From Streptomyces sp. SA15 (lineage in GTDB: Bacteria > Actinomycetota > Actinomycetes > Streptomycetales > Streptomycetaceae): a stretch of DNA of 64,000 bases. The first letter of the stretch is position 1. Each line of letters begins with the position of its first letter. Below, piece after piece: positions 1 to 8,527 of this stretch. Under the pieces are notes generated by a model. That model was not told the origin of the DNA. It worked only from the letters and a program-made list of their open reading frames with translations, and made no database searches. The translations under genes were made by a program, and so were the position numbers. The stretch covers positions 1-64,000 of the forward strand of contig NZ_NTGE01000058.1 of the NCBI RefSeq assembly GCF_002291145.1, given 5' to 3'.

Positions 1-103
1 ATGAGGGGTTAAGGCTCCCAGTAGACGACTGGGTTGATAGGCCGGATATGGAAGCACCGCAAGGTGTGGAGTTGACCGGTACTAATAGGCCGAGGGCTTG
101 TCC
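1..103 (+). rRNA. 23S ribosomal RNA, 3' end (partial)
   Basis: The conserved 23S 3' terminus is visible: the ACCGGTACTAATAGGCCGAG block at 75-94, followed by the end of the terminal helix near 100-103. The rest of the gene lies before the window. A 5S gene follows about 105 bases later, as expected for an rrn operon. The exact 3' end is set by RNA processing and is approximate. Confidence 0.93.
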
Positions 104-207
104 TCAGTTGCTCGCGTCCACTGTGTTAGTTCTGAGACAACGACCGTTGTCGGCTTGAGCTGAACATCAACTGAAGAGTGTGCTTGTTCGCTCGAAACCA
201 ATAGGGT

Positions 208-326
208 TTCGGTGGTTATAGCGTGAGGGAAACGCCCGGTTACATTCCGAACCCGGAAGCTAAGCCTTACAGCGCCGATGGTACTGCAGGGGGGACCCTG
301 TGGGAGAGTAGGACGCCGCCGAACAA
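208..326 (+). rRNA. 5S ribosomal RNA
   Basis: About 119 nt with the actinobacterial 5S core: GCGTGAGGGAAACGCCCGGT near 221-240, CCGAACCCGGAAGCTAAGCC near 248-267, and the closing strand with GGGAGAGTAGGACGCCGCC near 302-320. It is the last gene of the rrn operon. The ends are placed by helix I pairing and may be a few bases off. The spacer from 23S (104-207) contains a short hairpin, GACAAC/GTTGTC, near 136-151. Confidence 0.95.
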
Positions 327-333
327 TCTTTGG

Positions 334-377
334 AGGACCCCTGGTCCCAGCGTTCAGCTGGGACCAGGGGTCCTTTT
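334..377 (+). terminator. rRNA operon terminator
   Basis: A perfect 18-bp inverted repeat (334-351 with 357-374) has a 5-nt loop and runs into TTTT. It is a strong intrinsic terminator placed directly after 5S and insulates the next gene from rRNA transcription. Confidence 0.92.
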
Positions 378-463
378 GCTGTTTGGGAACAAGCACAGCC
401 CGGAGCGCGCCGGGTACTCGGCTGCGCGAGAATGACTTGCGGTACAGAAGACAGGAGTCACCC

Positions 464-2308
464 ATGTCCACCAACTCTCCCGACGACCGACCGGAGCGCG
501 ACCAGCGGCGACGGGACAGTGGTGACCGCGGCGGTCGGAGCGACCGGGGCGGCTACCGCGGTGACCGCGGTGGCTTCCGTCGCGACGACAACCGTGGTGG
601 TTACGGGCGCCGTGACGATCGCCGGGGAGACGACCGCGGCGGCCGTCGCGACGACCGTCCCGCCGAGCGCCGTGATGACCGTCGTGACGATCGGCGAGAC
701 GACCGGCGGGATGAACGCCGAGGCGACGACCGTGGTGACCGCGGTGGCTTCCGACGTGATGACAGCCGGGGCGGGTATGGCCGACGCGATGACCGACGCG
801 AAGGCGACCGTGGGCCTCGTCCGGCGTTCCGGCGGGACGACCGTTCCGGTGGGCCGCGCCGGGATGACCGTGACCGTGGGGTCCGCCGCGACGGCGACCG
901 TCCGCCCTTCCGGCGCGACGACCGCGGGGACCGTCGGGACGACCGTGGGGAGGCCCGCACGGACCGTGGTGACCGTGGTGGCTTCCGGCGCGACGACAAC
1001 CGGGGTGGTGGTTACGGGCGCCGTGACGATCGTCGGGGTGACGACCGCAGCGGTTTCCGCCGGGACGACCGTCGTGATGAGCGCCGTGACGACCGGCGGG
1101 ACGACCGTCGTGATGAGCGCCGTGATGATCGGCGGGATGAGCGCCGTGACGGTGAGCGTGGCGGCTTCCGGCGTGACGATCGTGACCGCAGTGGCTTCCG
1201 TGGCGGTGACCGTGACCGTGGTTTCCGTCGGGACGACCGCGGGGACGGGGGCGATCGTGGTGGCTTCCGTCAGGACGACCGGCGTGACGACCGCCGCACT
1301 GACGACCGCCGCACTGACGACCGTGGTGACCGTGGTGGCTTCCGGCGTGACGACAGCCGGGGCGAGCGTGGCGGGTACCGCGGGCGGGACGACCGGGGTG
1401 GCCGTGGCGGGCCCCGTCGCGACGACCGTGGGGGACGTCCCGGGGGCTTCCGTGGCCGCGATGACCGACGTGGCGGCGACGACCGGCGCGGTGGTGGCCG
1501 TTTCCGGGACGAGCGGGACCGGGATCGTGAGCCGATCAAGCGGCTGCCGATCCCCGAGGACGTCACGGGCGAGGAGATCGACAAGGACGTACGGCAGGAG
1601 CTCCAGAGCCTGCCGAAGACGCTCGCGGAAGACGTCGCCAAGAACCTGGTGATGGTGGCCCGGCTCATCGACGAGGACCCCGAGGGTGCCTACGGCTACT
1701 CCCGGGTGGCCCTCCGGTTGGCGTCGCGTGTCGCCGCCGTACGAGAGGCGGCCGGGTTCGCGGCGTACGCGAGCCAGAAGTACGGCGAGGCGCTCGCCGA
1801 GTTCCGGGCCGCGCGGCGGATGACCGGCAACGTGGAGCTGTGGCCCGTCATGGCCGACTGCGAGCGTGGGCTCGGGCGGCCGGAGAAAGCGCTGGACATG
1901 GCCGGGGCGCCCGAGGTGCACAAGCTGGACAAGGCCGGGCAGGTGGAGATGCGGCTCGTCGCGGCCGGCGCCCGGCGTGACATGGGGCAGCTCGACGCCG
2001 CGATCGTGACGTTGCAGAGCCCCGAGCTGGCGTCCAACTCCGTGCAGCCGTGGACCGCGCGACTGCGGTACGCGTACGCCGACGCGCTGCTTGCCGCAGG
2101 GCGCGAGGGTGAGGCGCGGGAGTGGTTCGCGAAGGCCGTCGAGGCCGACAAGGACGGCAGCACGGACGCGTCCGACCGGCTTGCCGAGTTGGACGGTGTT
2201 GAGTTCGTCGACGCCTTCGACGAGAGCGAGGGCGAGGACGACGCTGAGTCCCACGACGCATCCGCGGCGCACGCCGAGAACGACGACAAGGACGACGACA
2301 AGGACTGA
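464..2308 (+). CDS. Arg/Asp/Gly-rich low-complexity protein with C-terminal TPR-like domain
   Basis: 614 residues from the ATG at 464, chosen because AGGAG sits about 7 bases upstream. Residues 1 to about 350 are almost only R, D and G in repeats such as RRDDRRDER and RGGFRRDD, like disordered RGG/RNA-binding tails. From about residue 353 ([12 protein letters not shown]) the protein becomes a normal alpha-helical domain with TPR-like motifs ([31 protein letters not shown]), ending in an acidic D/E/K tail. Proteins of this layout are usually annotated only as TPR or hypothetical in streptomycetes. It stands alone between the rrn terminator and a bidirectional terminator. RNA or ribosome association is inferred from composition, not shown. 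Confidence 0.85.
   Translation: MSTNSPDDRPERDQRRRDSGDRGGRSDRGGYRGDRGGFRRDDNRGGYGRRDDRRGDDRGGRRDDRPAERRDDRRDDRRDDRRDERRGDDRGDRGGFRRDDSRGGYGRRDDRREGDRGPRPAFRRDDRSGGPRRDDRDRGVRRDGDRPPFRRDDRGDRRDDRGEARTDRGDRGGFRRDDNRGGGYGRRDDRRGDDRSGFRRDDRRDERRDDRRDDRRDERRDDRRDERRDGERGGFRRDDRDRSGFRGGDRDRGFRRDDRGDGGDRGGFRQDDRRDDRRTDDRRTDDRGDRGGFRRDDSRGERGGYRGRDDRGGRGGPRRDDRGGRPGGFRGRDDRRGGDDRRGGGRFRDERDRDREPIKRLPIPEDVTGEEIDKDVRQELQSLPKTLAEDVAKNLVMVARLIDEDPEGAYGYSRVALRLASRVAAVREAAGFAAYASQKYGEALAEFRAARRMTGNVELWPVMADCERGLGRPEKALDMAGAPEVHKLDKAGQVEMRLVAAGARRDMGQLDAAIVTLQSPELASNSVQPWTARLRYAYADALLAAGREGEAREWFAKAVEADKDGSTDASDRLAELDGVEFVDAFDESEGEDDAESHDASAAHAENDDKDDDKD
540..1530 (+). repeat. Degenerate tandem repeats encoding the R/D/G-rich region
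   Basis: About 1 kb of short imperfect repeats built from CGTGACGACCG- and GGTGGCTTCCG-type units. Copies are unequal, consistent with expansion and contraction by slippage. Because the composition is so skewed, several other frames, including a long antisense one, also stay open here and should not be called as genes. Confidence 0.8.
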
Positions 2309-2319
2309 CGTCAGTGTCT

Positions 2320-2357
2320 GAAAGGGCGGGACCCGGCCAACCGGGTCCCGCCCTTTC
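2320..2357. terminator. Bidirectional terminator between convergent genes
   Basis: A perfect 17-bp inverted repeat (2320-2336 with 2341-2357) has a CCAA loop. It lies between the stop of the TPR protein (2308) and the stop of the convergent DUF1015 gene (2373), so it can serve both. Confidence 0.88.
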
Positions 2358-2372
2358 GTATCTCCGGGCTCG

Positions 2373-3665
2373 TTACAGATCCAGCGCCCGCAGTACCAGT
2401 CCCGACGCCGGCTTCGGGCCGAACGACGTCGACTTGCGGGGCATCGTGACGCCTTGGCGGGCGAGGTCGCGGACGACCTCCTCGCGAACCGGGTGCATCA
2501 GGACGGCCGTATCGCCACCGCGTTCGGCCTTCGCGACCGTGGCGGCCGTGTCGTGGATGTAGGCGATGTGGGCGGGGTCGTCCTCGGGGATGTGCCAGAC
2601 GTGGTCGAGGAGGGTGGCGTGCAGGACCGTCGCGTCGAGGGTGCGCCAGGCGGTGGGGCGGTCGGCGGGGATCGTACGGGCCAGGAGGTCGGAATCCGGG
2701 CGGTCGATCAGGTGGAAGGCGCCGTCGCCGGCGAGCAGGAATGCGTTGCCCGCGTGGGCCGCGTCGGCCAGGGCCTCCAGGGCTTGCGCCAAGGGGACTT
2801 CCAGGTGGCGTACGCGGAACAGGCCGTCCACGGCGGTCAGGGCGTCCGCCACCGGCAGGCCGTGCAGGAGGCGGTGGATGGCGCGGACGCGCAGGGGGTA
2901 GCGGGCCGTGTCGACGAGGAGGACCAGGCCGTAGTCCCACGGGCCGGGGGAGGGGTGCTCCGCGCGTAGACGCCGGTAGGTGGCCCAGCGGTGGTGGCCG
3001 TCGGCGATCAGGGCCTGGTGCCGGGCCAGGTCGGACTGGACGCGGGCCACGTCGGCCGGCTCGGTGACCGACCACAGGCGGTGGCTGAAGCCGTCCTCCG
3101 TGGTCGTCGCGAGCAGTGGGAGCTGTTCGGCGGTGCGCTCGACGACTTCGGCGGTGGCGGTCGCCGAGCCGTTGCCGCGGTAGGTCAGGAGCAGGGGTTC
3201 CAGGTTCGCGGAGGTGGCGCGCATGAGGCCCGCGCGGTCGGCCACGACATGCGGTATGACGTCCTCGTGCGGCAGGACCACGCCCTCCGACGGCTCCGAC
3301 AGGTGCAGGGCGCCGATGATGCCGCGTTGGAGCATGCCGTCGCCGTCGCGCTGCTCGTAGACGTACAGGCCGGGATCGGGGTCGGCGGTCAAGACGCCCT
3401 CGGACAGCCAGCGGCGCAGGGTGCGGGCCGCCTGTTCGTTGCGTTCGGAGGGGGTCGTGGCCTGGGGGAGGATCAGCCGGACGATGTTGTGCGGGTCTGC
3501 GGACTGGAGGTGGCGCAAGCCGTCGGGGCGGACGACGACGTCGTACGGAGGGGAAGTCACGGCCGCCAGGCTGCCGACCCGGTCGGGGTCGTAGCGAAGG
3601 CCTCGGAACGGGGTGAGTTCCAGGCCTCGGCGCGCCGTTGCTTCCGAGTGACCTGCTGTATTCAT
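2373..3665 (-). CDS. DUF1015 family protein
   Basis: 430 residues, typical length for DUF1015 (a SerC-like annotation is sometimes seen, but no enzyme activity is established). Visible hallmarks are the N-terminal PFRGLRYDP and VTSPPYDVV segments, DPHNIVRLIL, and the central ADGHHRWATY motif, which is characteristic of the family. The start at 3665 gives MNTAGHSEA. It is divergent from the HAD phosphatase gene, with 74 bases between the starts. Soluble, no signal peptide. The family is clear, the function unknown. Confidence 0.88.
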   Translation of the reverse strand: MNTAGHSEATARRGLELTPFRGLRYDPDRVGSLAAVTSPPYDVVVRPDGLRHLQSADPHNIVRLILPQATTPSERNEQAARTLRRWLSEGVLTADPDPGLYVYEQRDGDGMLQRGIIGALHLSEPSEGVVLPHEDVIPHVVADRAGLMRATSANLEPLLLTYRGNGSATATAEVVERTAEQLPLLATTTEDGFSHRLWSVTEPADVARVQSDLARHQALIADGHHRWATYRRLRAEHPSPGPWDYGLVLLVDTARYPLRVRAIHRLLHGLPVADALTAVDGLFRVRHLEVPLAQALEALADAAHAGNAFLLAGDGAFHLIDRPDSDLLARTIPADRPTAWRTLDATVLHATLLDHVWHIPEDDPAHIAYIHDTAATVAKAERGGDTAVLMHPVREEVVRDLARQGVTMPRKSTSFGPKPASGLVLRALDL

Positions 3666-3739
3666 CCCGGCATCGTACGGGTGTCAGTGGCATGGGGGAT
3701 GATCGGGGGAAAGCGAGCCACACCAAGGAGCGATGCGTA

Positions 3740-4768
3740 ATGAGCCAGGGCGTCAGGACGAGGCCCGAGGGCAGTGGGCGGGCCCTGAGCGAGGCGTACG
3801 ACACCGCCCTGCTCGACCTGGACGGAGTGGTGTACGCGGGCGGGAACGCGATCGTGCACGCGGTCGATTCGCTCGCCACCGCCCGCGGGGGCGGGATGCA
3901 TCTCGCGTACGTCACCAACAACGCGCTGCGGACTCCTGATGTCGTGGCCGGGCACCTCACCGAGTTGGGCATACCGACAGCGGCGTCGGACGTCATCACC
4001 TCGGCGCAGGCGGTCGCACGGCTGATCGCCGAGCAGGTGCCGACGGGTGCGCGGGTGCTGGTGATCGGCGGGGAGGGCCTGCGGGTGGCGCTGCGCGAGC
4101 GCGGGCTGCGGCCGGTGGAGTCGGCGCAGGACGATCCGGCGGCGGTCGTGCAGGGGTACGGCGGGCCCGAGCTGCCCTGGGGCCGCTTCGCCGAGGCGTG
4201 CTACGCCATCGCGCGCGGTGTGCCGTGGTTCGCGTCCAACACCGACCTGACGATCCCGAGCGCGCGTGGGATCGCGCCGGGCAACGGCGCGGCGGTGCAG
4301 GTCGTGCGGATCGCGACCGGTGCCGAGCCGCAGGTGGCGGGCAAACCGTTGCCTCCCATGCACCGCGAGACGATTCTGCGCACGGGCGCCGAGCGGCCGT
4401 TGGTGGTCGGGGACCGGTTGGACACCGACATCGAGGGCGCGTTCAACGGGGACGTCGACTCGCTGCTCGTCCTGACCGGCGTGACCGATGGCGCGCAGTT
4501 GCTCGCGGCGCCGCCGCAGCACCGGCCGACGTATGTCGACGCCGATCTGCGGGGGTTGCTCACCGGTCAGCCGGAGGTCACCGAGGAGGGCGACGGCTTC
4601 CGGTGCGGCGGCTGGACGGCGACAGCTGGTACCGAGCGGCTGGAACTGGACGGTGAGGGGGATGCTTTGGACGGGCTGCGCGCGCTGTGTGCGGCGGCCT
4701 GGACGGCGGCCGGCGAGGGGGTGTGCGCGCTGGATGCGGAAAAGGCGCTGGCACGGCTGGGGTTGTGA
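3740..4768 (+). CDS. HAD-IIA family sugar/4-nitrophenyl phosphatase (NagD-like)
   Basis: 342 residues. The HAD nucleophile motif is LLDLDGVVYAG (Asp26, Asp28), motif II is YVTNNA, and motif III is VVGDRLDTDIEGA. The cap between motifs II and III is the class IIA (NagD/PGP) type. The ATG at 3740 is preceded by AAGGAG about 9 bases upstream, whereas an ATG at 3733 is in another frame. Family members dephosphorylate sugar phosphates, glycolate-2-phosphate or p-nitrophenyl phosphate, and the substrate here cannot be told. A gap of about 100 bases separates it from the iron transporter operon. Confidence 0.9.
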   Translation: MSQGVRTRPEGSGRALSEAYDTALLDLDGVVYAGGNAIVHAVDSLATARGGGMHLAYVTNNALRTPDVVAGHLTELGIPTAASDVITSAQAVARLIAEQVPTGARVLVIGGEGLRVALRERGLRPVESAQDDPAAVVQGYGGPELPWGRFAEACYAIARGVPWFASNTDLTIPSARGIAPGNGAAVQVVRIATGAEPQVAGKPLPPMHRETILRTGAERPLVVGDRLDTDIEGAFNGDVDSLLVLTGVTDGAQLLAAPPQHRPTYVDADLRGLLTGQPEVTEEGDGFRCGGWTATAGTERLELDGEGDALDGLRALCAAAWTAAGEGVCALDAEKALARLGL

Positions 4769-4847
4769 GCCGGTGTCGTACGGCCTTGAGTGGGCAGGCG
4801 TGCCTGTGAACCCGAGGGCCTTCGTACCTCGGGATCGTGGCCGAATG

Positions 4848-4866
4848 CGAGGGTAGGCTAACCTAA
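4848..4866 (+). promoter_or_regulatory. DmdR/IdeR iron box
   Basis: The 19-mer CGAGGGTAGGCTAACCTAA matches the palindromic iron box TTAGGTTAGGCTAACCTAA at 16 of 19 positions, with a perfect right half. It ends only 4 bases before the GTG start of the first permease gene. An iron-loaded DtxR-family repressor bound there would block the promoter and start site, which fits an iron-siderophore importer. Confidence 0.85.
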
Positions 4867-4870
4867 CTGC

Positions 4871-5914
4871 GTGTTGGTCGACAGTCCTCCCGAACAGCGC
4901 GCGGAGACCGCCCCCGCGCCCCCGAACCGCCGGGCGATACGAGCGATTGGGCTGCTCGTGTCCCTCGTGATCCTGGTGCTCGTCGCGTTGGCGAGTATCG
5001 CGATCGGTGCCAAAGCGCTCTCCATCGGAGAGGTCTGGCACGGCCTGTTCCAGGACTCGGGGACCTACGGCGATGTGGTGGTCGCCGACCGGCTGTCGCG
5101 GACCGTGCTGGGACTGCTCGCCGGCGCCGCTCTCGGCCTGTCCGGGGCCGTGCTCCAGGCGCTCACCCGTAATCCGCTGGCCGACCCCGGGCTGCTCGGC
5201 ATCAACGCGGGCGCGTCCGCCGCGGTCGTCACCGCCATCTCGTTCTTCGGCGTCACGAGCCTGAGCGGCTATGTGTGGTTCGCCTTCATCGGCGCGGCCG
5301 TGGTCGGTGCGCTGGTCTGGTTCCTCGGGGGCAGCCGGGGCGCGACACCGGTGCGGCTCGCGCTCGCCGGTACGGCGATCAGTGCCGCGCTCTACGGCTA
5401 CCTCCAGGCCGTGATGATCCTGGACGACGCGGCGCTCGCCAGGATGCGCTTCTGGACCGTCGGTTCGCTGGCCTCGGCGAGCAACGCGGCCATCGTGCAG
5501 GTGCTGCCGTTCATCGCGGTCGGCACGGTCCTCGCGCTCGCCCCCGCCCGGCCGCTCAATGCCATGGCCATGGGCGACGACACCGCCAAGGCGCTCGGCG
5601 CCAACCTCAACCGCACCCGGGCGCTGGCCATGCTCTCCGCCACCGTGCTGTGCGGGGCCGCGACCGCCGCCTGCGGGCCGATCATGTTCGTCGGGCTGAT
5701 GGTTCCTCACGTCGTACGGTCCTTCACCGGGCCCGACCTGCGCTGGATCCTGCCGTACGCGACGATCCTGTCGCCCGTGCTGCTGCTCGGGTCGGACGTC
5801 ATCGGCCGGGTCGTGGCGCGGCCCTCGGAGCTTCAGGTCGGCATCGTGACCGCGATCATCGGCGGTCCGGTCTTCATCTATCTCGTACGACGGCGGAGGA
5901 CGGCGCAGCTGTGA
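4871..5914 (+). CDS. Iron-siderophore ABC transporter permease (FecCD family)
   Basis: 347 residues, polytopic, with a FecCD/BtuC fold. A short cytoplasmic N-terminus is followed by about 9-10 membrane segments, and the conserved ALTRNPLADPGLLGINAGAS-type loop and GPIMFVGLMVPHVVR segment (the ATPase coupling region) are present. The GTG at 4871 has no Shine-Dalgarno sequence and lies directly after the iron box, so the mRNA is probably leaderless. It forms one half of a heterodimeric channel with the next gene, which overlaps it by 4 bases. No substrate-binding lipoprotein gene is in this operon. Confidence 0.93.
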   Translation: MLVDSPPEQRAETAPAPPNRRAIRAIGLLVSLVILVLVALASIAIGAKALSIGEVWHGLFQDSGTYGDVVVADRLSRTVLGLLAGAALGLSGAVLQALTRNPLADPGLLGINAGASAAVVTAISFFGVTSLSGYVWFAFIGAAVVGALVWFLGGSRGATPVRLALAGTAISAALYGYLQAVMILDDAALARMRFWTVGSLASASNAAIVQVLPFIAVGTVLALAPARPLNAMAMGDDTAKALGANLNRTRALAMLSATVLCGAATAACGPIMFVGLMVPHVVRSFTGPDLRWILPYATILSPVLLLGSDVIGRVVARPSELQVGIVTAIIGGPVFIYLVRRRRTAQL

Positions 5915-6948
5915 GGACCAACCGTGCCATCAGGACCCCGGGCGGGCTCTCCCTCCGTCTGGACGTCCGCGCCGTCACCGTCGTCGCCCTGCTGCTGCTC
6001 GCCGCGCTCACCGCGAGCGTCGTGCTGATCGGCACCGGCGACTTCCCGATCCCGGCCGCCGACGTGCTGAAGACGCTGGTCGGCGACGGCAACGCGGGGC
6101 AGGAGTTCATCGTCAACGAACTGCGGCTGCCGCGGGTCCTGGTCGGGCTCCTGGTCGGCGCCTCCCTGGGGCTCGGGGGCGCGCTGTTCCAGGCCATCTC
6201 CCGCAATCCGCTGGGCAGTCCGGACGTGCTCGGGCTCGGGCAGGGGGCCACGGCCGGCGCGCTCGTGATGATCGTGGTGTTCTCCGGGAGCGCCGCGCAG
6301 GTCACCATGGGTGCACTTGTGGGCGGTCTGGCGACCGGTATCGCCATCTATCTGCTCGCCTGGAAGCGTGGTGTGCACGGCTATCGACTGGTGCTGGTCG
6401 GTATCGGGGTGTCCGCGATCGTCACGGCGATCAACGGTTACCTGCTCACCAAGTCCGACCTCGTCGACGCGGCCCGCGCGGTCGTCTGGATGACCGGCTC
6501 GCTGGCCGGCCGTGACTGGGACCAGGTCTGGCCGCTGCTCGGACTGTGCGCCGTGCTCGTACCGCTCGTCCTCGCCAATGCGCGCGGCCTGCGGATGATG
6601 GAGATGGGCGACGACGTCTCGTACGCCCTCGGAGTGCGCGTCGAGCGCCTACGGATGCTGCTGCTGGTCGCCGCCGTCCTGCTCACCGCGACCGCCACCG
6701 CTGCCGCCGGTCCCGTCAGCTTCGTGGCGCTCACCGCGCCGCAGCTCGCCCGTCGCCTGACCCGCTCGCCCGGCCCGAACCTGCTGCCGTCCCTGTGCAT
6801 GGGCGCCGCCCTCCTGGTCACCGCCGACTGGGTCTCGCAGCGTACGTTCGGAGCCGACCAGCTGCCTGTGGGCGTGCTCACCGGTGTCCTGGGCGGTGTC
6901 TATCTGCTGTGGCTGCTGGTCACCGAGCGCAAGGCGGGCCGGATATGA
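5911..6948 (+). CDS. Iron-siderophore ABC transporter permease (FecCD family), second subunit
   Basis: 345 residues from the GTG at 5911, whose GTGA overlaps the stop of the preceding permease, giving translational coupling. Family signatures are LPRVLVGLLVGASLGLGGA, AISRNPLGSPDVLG and GPVSFVALTAPQLARRL. It has about 9-10 membrane helices. It should pair with the first permease and be energised by the ATPase encoded next, importing ferric siderophores across the cytoplasmic membrane. Confidence 0.93.
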   Translation: MRTNRAIRTPGGLSLRLDVRAVTVVALLLLAALTASVVLIGTGDFPIPAADVLKTLVGDGNAGQEFIVNELRLPRVLVGLLVGASLGLGGALFQAISRNPLGSPDVLGLGQGATAGALVMIVVFSGSAAQVTMGALVGGLATGIAIYLLAWKRGVHGYRLVLVGIGVSAIVTAINGYLLTKSDLVDAARAVVWMTGSLAGRDWDQVWPLLGLCAVLVPLVLANARGLRMMEMGDDVSYALGVRVERLRMLLLVAAVLLTATATAAAGPVSFVALTAPQLARRLTRSPGPNLLPSLCMGAALLVTADWVSQRTFGADQLPVGVLTGVLGGVYLLWLLVTERKAGRI

Positions 6949-7013
6949 GCCCGCAGAAGGAAGACCGGCCCCACAAGCGCGGCTCGGCGAACGAGAACAC
7001 CCGAAGGAGCACT

Positions 7014-7844
7014 GTGAACCGCCTGTCCGCCGAGAACGTGACCCTCGCCTACGACCAGAGGGTCATCGCCGAGCAGTTGTCGGTCGAGATACCCGACAAC
7101 TCCTTCACCGTGATCGTCGGCCCGAACGCGTGCGGCAAGTCCACGCTCCTGCGGGCGCTGTCGCGGATGCTGAAGCCGAACCAGGGCCGGGTCCTGCTCG
7201 ACGGGCAGGTCATCCAGTCGATGCCCGCGAAGAAGGTCGCCCGGACGCTGGGCCTGCTGCCGCAGTCGTCGATCGCGCCCGACGGGATCACCGTCGCCGA
7301 CCTGGTCGGCCGCGGCCGCTACCCGCACCAGGGCATCCTGCGCCAGTGGTCCACCGAGGACGAGAAGGTCGTACAGGAGTCGATGGCCCAGACCGGGGTC
7401 GCCGAGCTCGCCGACCGCTACGTCGACGAGCTGTCCGGCGGTCAGCGCCAGCGCGTGTGGATCGCGATGGCGCTCGCCCAGCAGACGCCGCTGCTGCTGC
7501 TTGACGAGCCGACGACATACTTGGACATCCAGCACCAGATCGACGTACTGGATCTGTGTGCGGAGCTGCACGAGGAGCAGGGGCGCACGCTCGTCGCCGT
7601 GCTGCACGACCTCAACCACGCGGCCCGCTACGCCACGCACCTCATCGCCCTGAAGAGCGGCGAGATCATCGCGGAGGGCGCGCCGAAGGACATCGTCGAC
7701 GCCGAGCTGGTGGAGGAGGTCTTCGGGCTGCGCTGCCAGGTGATCGACGACCCGGAGACGGGGACGCCGCTGGTGGTGCCGGCGGCGCGGAAGGCGCGTA
7801 CGGCCACGAAGGTCGCGGCTGAAGCGGCTAAAGAAGCTTCCTGA
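7014..7844 (+). CDS. Iron-siderophore ABC transporter ATP-binding protein (FecE-like)
   Basis: 276 residues with Walker A GPNACGKST, Q-loop LLPQSS, signature LSGGQRQRVWIA, Walker B LLLLDEPTTYLD and an H-loop histidine (VLHDLNHA), so it appears catalytically complete. The GTG at 7014 is preceded by GAAGGAGC. An in-frame ATG at 6945 overlaps the previous stop (ATGA) and would add 23 poorly conserved residues, so it cannot be excluded. The 3' end overlaps the convergent SCP2 gene by 17 bases. Third gene of the iron-box operon. Confidence 0.92.
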   Translation: MNRLSAENVTLAYDQRVIAEQLSVEIPDNSFTVIVGPNACGKSTLLRALSRMLKPNQGRVLLDGQVIQSMPAKKVARTLGLLPQSSIAPDGITVADLVGRGRYPHQGILRQWSTEDEKVVQESMAQTGVAELADRYVDELSGGQRQRVWIAMALAQQTPLLLLDEPTTYLDIQHQIDVLDLCAELHEEQGRTLVAVLHDLNHAARYATHLIALKSGEIIAEGAPKDIVDAELVEEVFGLRCQVIDDPETGTPLVVPAARKARTATKVAAEAAKEAS

Positions 7845-8175
7845 GGCGGAACAGGTCCCTGAGGCTCGCCTCCAGCTTCACCCGGCCCGAGCCCCAGGCC
7901 TTGGCGAAGTTCAGCTCGCCCTCGACCAGCGCCACCAAGTCGTCGCCGGCCATGGTGAGTCTGATCTCCGCCTTCTCGGGCGGCGGCCCCGGGAGCGTGT
8001 CGGCCACCACGATGTGGCCGTCGGTGAGCCGGCCGACGAAGGTGACGTCCAGGTCGGTGATGTGGCAGCTCACCGAGCGGTCCATGGCCGCGGCCGTGCG
8101 GACGTCACCTTCGGCGGACTGCATGTTGTCCGAGAGCTTCTCGAGTGCGGCGCGGCACTCCTCGATCGTGGCCAT
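7828..8175 (-). CDS. SCP2 sterol-binding domain protein
   Basis: 115 residues, a single small SCP2-type domain, seen in the pattern DGHIVVADTLPG ... AEIRLTMAGDDLVALVEGELNFAKAWGSGRVKLEASLRDLFRLRKLL. The fold has a hydrophobic tunnel that binds lipids. It is widespread in actinobacteria as a stand-alone protein of unknown ligand. No signal peptide. It ends inside the convergent ATPase gene (17-base overlap) and is divergent from the next small gene. Confidence 0.87.
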   Translation of the reverse strand: MATIEECRAALEKLSDNMQSAEGDVRTAAAMDRSVSCHITDLDVTFVGRLTDGHIVVADTLPGPPPEKAEIRLTMAGDDLVALVEGELNFAKAWGSGRVKLEASLRDLFRLRKLL

Positions 8176-8180
8176 CGCGA

Positions 8181-8211
8181 TCGACGGTACCCCAGCGGTT
8201 CGAGGTAGCGT
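8181..8211 (+). promoter_or_regulatory. Candidate promoter of a leaderless transcript
   Basis: TAGCGT at 8206-8211 sits 6 bases before the ATG at 8218, the arrangement common in Streptomyces leaderless genes. A weak -35 (TCGACG, 8181-8186) lies 19 bases upstream. No ribosome-binding site precedes the ATG. Confidence 0.4.
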
Positions 8212-8217
8212 CTGGGC

Positions 8218-8520
8218 ATGAGCGACTCAGTGCCCGAAGTCGAGATCCGGGAGGAAGCGGAGGCTCCGGAGCCGGACGAAGCGGTCGAACCCAACTACGA
8301 CCCCGCCGCCCCGGCCCCGCTGAACGTGCCCCGCACCCCCACCGGCAACGCCGACGTGGACGCCCAGCTGGAGCGGCTCGGTGACGCCGACCACCTCGCC
8401 ACGGACGGACACCTCGAGGTGTACGAGGATGTACATCGGGGGCTACGTGACGCGCTCACCGCGCTCGACGCCCGCCCGGGACCTCCGGCGCCCCCGTCGA
8501 CGTATGGCAATAGGAGCTGA
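8218..8520 (+). CDS. Small conserved hypothetical protein upstream of tlyA
   Basis: 100 residues, very acidic N-terminal half (VEIREEAEAPEPDEAVEPNYDP), then a short amphipathic region VDAQLERLGDADHLATDGHLEVYEDVHRGL and a proline-rich end. No membrane segment or known domain. It is only 7 bases from tlyA, so probably co-transcribed. I recognise it only as the kind of small protein that precedes tlyA in streptomycetes; function unknown. Confidence 0.75.
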   Translation: MSDSVPEVEIREEAEAPEPDEAVEPNYDPAAPAPLNVPRTPTGNADVDAQLERLGDADHLATDGHLEVYEDVHRGLRDALTALDARPGPPAPPSTYGNRS

Positions 8521-8527
8521 ACCGAAC

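Noticed and set aside
540-1530. CRISPR-like short repeats
   Set aside because: Units are degenerate, have no unique spacers, and lie inside a coding frame; no cas genes are present.
458-2272. A long open frame on the minus strand opposite the RDG-rich gene
   Set aside because: It arises from the extreme repeat composition (all frames stay open), encodes T/V/A-only sequence, has no domain, and the + strand frame ends in a recognisable TPR-like domain with a good ribosome-binding site.
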